Shown here: one piece after another, positions 63,065-64,000 of the stretch | Layout of the letters: each line of letters starts with the position of its first letter | Numbering within the stretch: position 1 is the first letter of the stretch | Assembly (NCBI GenBank): GCA_903897145.1 | Contig: CAIUAN010000057.1 | Coordinates: 62,001 to 126,000 of the forward strand | Direction of reading: 5' to 3' | From: an uncultured Bacteroidia bacterium | GTDB taxonomy: Bacteria; Bacteroidota; Bacteroidia; Bacteroidales; Prolixibacteraceae | DNA length: 64,000 nucleotides | Program-made: the position numbers and the translations under genes | Notes under the pieces: model-generated | What the model was told of the DNA's origin: nothing | Database searches by the model: none | The model's input: the letters and a program-made list of their open reading frames with translations, nothing else

Positions 63065-63958
63065 ATGGAAGACCACAACATATTCAACTCCAAGGAGAAT
63101 AAAAATAATCTAATCGTTATTGCCTTATCCACCTTATTAGTGGTGTTAGCGATTGTATTTTTCTGGCAACGGAATTCTTACCAGGCCGATGCTGCCTTAA
63201 TTAAAGCCGATAAAGATTCTATTGCGACTGAGTTGACTAAGATGGTGACCAATTACAATTCGATAAAATCGGAAAACGACTCGTTAAATAAGACCATTGG
63301 TTATGCGCAGAGCAAAGTAAAGGATCTACTCACGGAGGTTGAGCAAGTAAAGAATGCGAGCTACAAACAAATCAGTCAATACCGCAAGGAGGTAACCACT
63401 TTACGAGGTATTATGCGGGATTACATCGTTCAGATTGACAGTTTGAATCAGAAGAATCAGCGATTGATGGCTGAGAATTTGAATGTCAAGCAGCAGGTTA
63501 CTGAAGCGAAAACAGAAAATAAGCAGTTACAAGTTGAGAAGAAAAAGTTAGAGCAGACGGTTAGCTTAGCGGCTCAGTTAGAAGCTACTGGTCTTCGTGC
63601 CTATGGGATTACGGCCAAAGGAAAAGAGATGTCGAGGTCTAGTCGGATTGAGAAAGTAAAGATTGATTTCACGTTAAGCAAGAATTTAACGGCGAAGCGT
63701 GGAACGAAGAACCTTTATGTTCGCATTCAGCGTCCCGACCAGATATTGCTAATGAGATCGGAGAAAGATCTTTTCAAGTTTGAGGATATGAAGATCCCTT
63801 ATTCGGCGATGCGTGAGGTTGAGTATGAAGGTGAAGAGTTACAAGTAAGCATCTATTGGGATAATTCAAAATCGGCACCACTTGCTGCTGGGAAATATGC
63901 CGTCGATATTTTTGCTGATGGTCGCAACATTGGGACGACCTCTTTTGATGTCAGATAG
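63065..63958 (+). CDS. Membrane-anchored coiled-coil protein
   Basis: The 297-residue protein has a short cytoplasmic tail, one membrane helix (about residues 17-35) and a long heptad-rich coiled coil (about 40-180: Leu, Lys, Glu and Gln repeats). A C-terminal beta-rich domain of about 100 residues ends ADGRNIGTTSFDVR. I do not recognise the family; similar proteins in Bacteroidota are uncharacterised. ATG 63065 is chosen because it lies just after the matched promoter; the in-frame TTG at 63047 is less likely. A role in the periplasm or envelope is inferred from topology only. Confidence 0.7.
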   Translation: MEDHNIFNSKENKNNLIVIALSTLLVVLAIVFFWQRNSYQADAALIKADKDSIATELTKMVTNYNSIKSENDSLNKTIGYAQSKVKDLLTEVEQVKNASYKQISQYRKEVTTLRGIMRDYIVQIDSLNQKNQRLMAENLNVKQQVTEAKTENKQLQVEKKKLEQTVSLAAQLEATGLRAYGITAKGKEMSRSSRIEKVKIDFTLSKNLTAKRGTKNLYVRIQRPDQILLMRSEKDLFKFEDMKIPYSAMREVEYEGEELQVSIYWDNSKSAPLAAGKYAVDIFADGRNIGTTSFDVR

Positions 63959-64000
63959 GTTTATGACTCTATTTTTTTGGTTTAAAGGTCTAATTACAGA

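Noticed and set aside
1-64000. CRISPR arrays, insertion sequences, prophage or defence islands
   Set aside because: No regular repeat-spacer pattern, transposase, integrase, or recognisable defence gene was seen; repeated short motifs are limited to promoter-sized elements.

Overview
The window is a stretch of a Bacteroidota chromosome, most likely class Bacteroidia. Four observations point that way: promoters of the form TAnnTTTG (two with a TTTG element 19 bases upstream), almost no Shine-Dalgarno sequences, the long-form PurF and the TGS-domain nucleoside kinase typical of the phylum, and a glycine-lipid-type acyltransferase pair. Family or genus cannot be fixed from this alone. There is no rRNA, CRISPR array, insertion sequence, integrase or phage module.

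Layout. 1-16.3 kb is mostly housekeeping: the 3' part of a biotin-dependent carboxyltransferase gene, a TGS/uridine-kinase-like nucleoside kinase, an unknown lipoprotein pair, rdgB, recO, an aminotransferase-fold protein that has lost its catalytic residues, tRNA-Arg(CCU), a TerC protein, a SPOR-domain protein, purF, a DEAD-box helicase, dprA, an RRM protein and dnaG. 16.3-19.3 kb holds an NAD-dependent epimerase and a lipoprotein with a papain/NlpC-like Cys-His-Asp arrangement.

19.3-35.5 kb is a co-directional sugar-degradation locus without SusC/SusD. It encodes a GH-D-like glycosidase, an SGNH esterase fused to a GH172 (DUF2961) domain, a second GH172 protein, a GH32-like protein with an altered catalytic motif, an (alpha/alpha) glycosidase, a GH78-like rhamnosidase, a five-bladed propeller lipoprotein, an epimerase and an MFS sugar porter. 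The GH172 plus GH32 content suggests an alpha-fructofuranoside or D-arabinofuranoside substrate. A DUF5916 outer-membrane barrel follows.

37.8-42.7 kb: dCMP deaminase, an S41 (CtpA) protease, a cold-shock-domain protein, a GNAT protein and Fe/Mn superoxide dismutase, the last with a perfect FNR-type palindrome in its leader. 42.7-59.9 kb is the division and cell-wall (dcw) cluster on the minus strand: mraZ, rsmH, ftsL, ftsI, murE, mraY, murD, ftsW, murG, murC, ftsQ, ftsA, then two complete tandem ftsZ genes and a YqeY gene. murF is absent. Four 10-bp repeats upstream of mraZ look like its autoregulatory operator. 60.3-64 kb: a glsA/glsB-like acyltransferase pair, pdxH and a membrane-anchored coiled-coil protein.

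The most notable items are the intact PLP-fold pseudoenzyme (Asp, Tyr and Lys of the cofactor site all replaced), the tandem ftsZ pair, and the SusCD-less GH172/GH32 locus with an esterase-GH172 fusion.
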